Shown: piece after piece, positions 57,929 to 59,288 of the stretch
How positions within the stretch are numbered: the first letter of the stretch is position 1
How the letters are laid out: each line of letters starts with the position of its first letter
DNA from: Marine Group II euryarchaeote MED-G35
Lineage (GTDB): Archaea; Thermoplasmatota; Poseidoniia; Poseidoniales; Thalassarchaeaceae
Direction: 5' to 3'
DNA: 59,288 nt
Assembly: GCA_002457155.1 (NCBI GenBank)
Contig: NTJS01000007.1
Span: forward strand, 1-59,288
Translations under genes and position numbers: made by a program
The notes under the pieces: generated by a model
Database searches by the model: none
What the model was told of the DNA's origin: nothing
Seen by the model: the letters and a program-made list of their open reading frames with translations, nothing else

Positions 57929-58795
57929 GTGACTTATTCAATTGTTGCCAGTTGTCCCGATACCGGACAAATCGGAGTAGCCGTTCAGTCACATTGGTTT
58001 GCCGCTGGAGTAGTTTGCTGGGCCAAAGCCGGCGTGGGCGCCGTTGCGACCCAGGCTATGGCACTAATTGATCATGGGCCCTTGGGAATCGAGCTAATGG
58101 GTGGTGGTGCGAAACCCGAGGAAGCGATGGAGAGAAGGCTTTCATTGGACCCGACTCCACAAGTAAGGCAAGTTGCAATGATCGATGCCCAATCTAGAGT
58201 ATCAGTTCATACTGGTTCTGAGACCATACCTGAATCGGGACATTTTGTGGGTGATGGATTCTCCTGCCAAGCCAATATGATGTGGAATTCTTCGGTTTGG
58301 GGATCAATGGCAGATGCATTTGTTGGTACCAATGGTGACCTGCCCACAAGAATGCTCGCGGCTCTATACGCAGCAGAGTCCGAAGGCGGAGATATCCGAG
58401 GAAAGCAATCAGCGCGTTTACTTGTGGTGGAATCAGAAATCCATCCCCAACCTTGGAAAGGAACTATTGTGGATATCAGTGTAGATGATAATAGTGAACC
58501 TCTGGTGGAGTTGGATAGGCTCCTAAAAATGCATAATGAATATGTAAATATCAACAACTTAGACGTGAGTGAAATTACACATACCAAACATACAAGAAAT
58601 CCTGAAATTGCATTTTGGAAATCAATCGGACTGGTTCAATCAGGTCGAATAAATGAGGCTAGAGTTCTGGCCTCGATTGCATTCAAAGAAAATAGTGGGT
58701 GGGAAGAGCTTCTTCGTAGATGTGCCAATAATGGCCTGGCCGGAGTTACTGACGATACAATTAGTGCGTTGTTACACCCAAATCAAGACGATTGA
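57929..58795 (+). CDS. DUF1028-family (Ntn-hydrolase-like) protein
   Basis: MTYSIVASCPDTGQIGVAVQSHWFAAGVVCWAKAGVGAVATQA characteristic N-terminus. Confidence 0.92.
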   Translation: MTYSIVASCPDTGQIGVAVQSHWFAAGVVCWAKAGVGAVATQAMALIDHGPLGIELMGGGAKPEEAMERRLSLDPTPQVRQVAMIDAQSRVSVHTGSETIPESGHFVGDGFSCQANMMWNSSVWGSMADAFVGTNGDLPTRMLAALYAAESEGGDIRGKQSARLLVVESEIHPQPWKGTIVDISVDDNSEPLVELDRLLKMHNEYVNINNLDVSEITHTKHTRNPEIAFWKSIGLVQSGRINEARVLASIAFKENSGWEELLRRCANNGLAGVTDDTISALLHPNQDD

Positions 58796-58799
58796 TTGG

Positions 58800-59098
58800 T
58801 GGGCGTGTCCTCGGTGGACGCTCGTCATCAAAGAGACTTGCACGCCAGTCTTCTCCGTCCCGAAGTCCCAAGGCATCCAGCATCCCCGGTCGGGCTGCTC
58901 GCTTCCGCGCCTGACCTGGTTCCCGGGCGTAAGACGTTTGGAAAACCCCTCCGGGTTTCCCTCCCGCCAACCTGGATCTCTTGGGGGCGAGACATCGCAG
59001 TCAACTGGAGTAATCTCAGTGGTTCGTTTGCGCCGCCCTCGGACTTCGGGTCACCATTTTCGACGATTTGTGAAAAATAGAGCACGTCAACTCCCCCC
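58800..59098 (-). ncRNA. Signal recognition particle (7S) RNA
   Basis: Minus strand carries ccaggtcaggcgcGGAAgcgAGCAGcc (58893-58919), the SRP helix 8 core; enclosed by a 10-bp helix ggacttcggg (58859-58868 on minus strand) with cccgaagtcc (59041-59050 on minus strand). GC-rich and non-coding. Ends approximate. Confidence 0.93.
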
Positions 59099-59143
59099 CT
59101 AGCCCATATAGTGCTCATAGAGGTCACCTATGAACATGACAGT

Positions 59144-59288
59144 TCATGATTCATATTTTGAAGGGCAACCTGTTTGAATCTCAAACGAGTCTATGGTCCA
59201 AATTCCATTTAGTTTCACCAATTCTCCGCGTACAGCAATAGTACGACCTTCGTTGAAACCATCGGGAATTGGTGAATCGGTGAAATCT
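59144..59288 (-). CDS. C-terminal part of an unidentified protein (5' end outside window)
   Basis: Open minus-strand frame ...DFTDSPIPDGFNEGRTIAVRGELVKLNGIWTIDSFEIQTGCPSKYES* runs to the window edge. Confidence 0.55.
   Translation of the reverse strand, partial: DFTDSPIPDGFNEGRTIAVRGELVKLNGIWTIDSFEIQTGCPSKYES

Noticed and set aside
58653-59127. ORFs over the GC-rich stretch at the right end
   Set aside because: The region is the SRP RNA gene on the minus strand.
1-59288. CRISPR arrays, IS elements, transposases, integrases, toxin-antitoxin or defence islands
   Set aside because: No regularly spaced repeats and no recognisable mobile or defence proteins. The small RHH protein was considered as an antitoxin, but no toxin partner is adjacent and folE follows within 3 nt.

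Overview
This is an archaeal chromosomal window with tightly packed genes and overlapping start/stop codons. Gene content and protein style suggest a Marine Group II/III-like (Poseidoniales-type) euryarchaeon; that assignment is inference and was not tested. From left to right the window holds: the RNA polymerase operon (rpoB C-terminal part, rpoA1, rpoA2, L30e); a set of paralogous coiled-coil proteins; a DtxR-type regulator and membrane proteins; pdxS and a ferredoxin; S3Ae fused to an acidic linker and SAP domain; a divergent aquaporin-like channel; Tsr3, MBF1 and PAN; a histidine-utilisation locus (ftcD, fchA, hutU, hutH, hutI) with AlaX and tRNA-Val(GAC); tsaD; methylmalonyl-CoA mutase and epimerase; a preQ0/7-deazaguanine cassette (RHH regulator, folE, queE, queC, msrB, queD) with a palindromic operator candidate; an S19e-L39e-L31e-S17e cluster; a small PqqD-like protein; a YdeP-type molybdopterin oxidoreductase with FdhD, IscA and YgfZ; SOD; SerA; ValRS; an RND/MMPL transporter; EVE and DUF1028 proteins; and an SRP (7S) RNA on the minus strand. 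Several real genes are missing from the supplied ORF track because they are short or non-coding: L39e, the RHH regulator, a DUF5679-like zinc protein, tRNA-Val and SRP RNA. No CRISPR array, IS element, transposase, integrase or recognisable defence system was seen. The best candidates for something new are the preQ0 cassette with its own RHH regulator, operator and composition shift; a basic C-terminal tail shared by coiled-coil proteins and MBF1; the NPA-less aquaporin; and domain extensions on RpoA'' and S3Ae.
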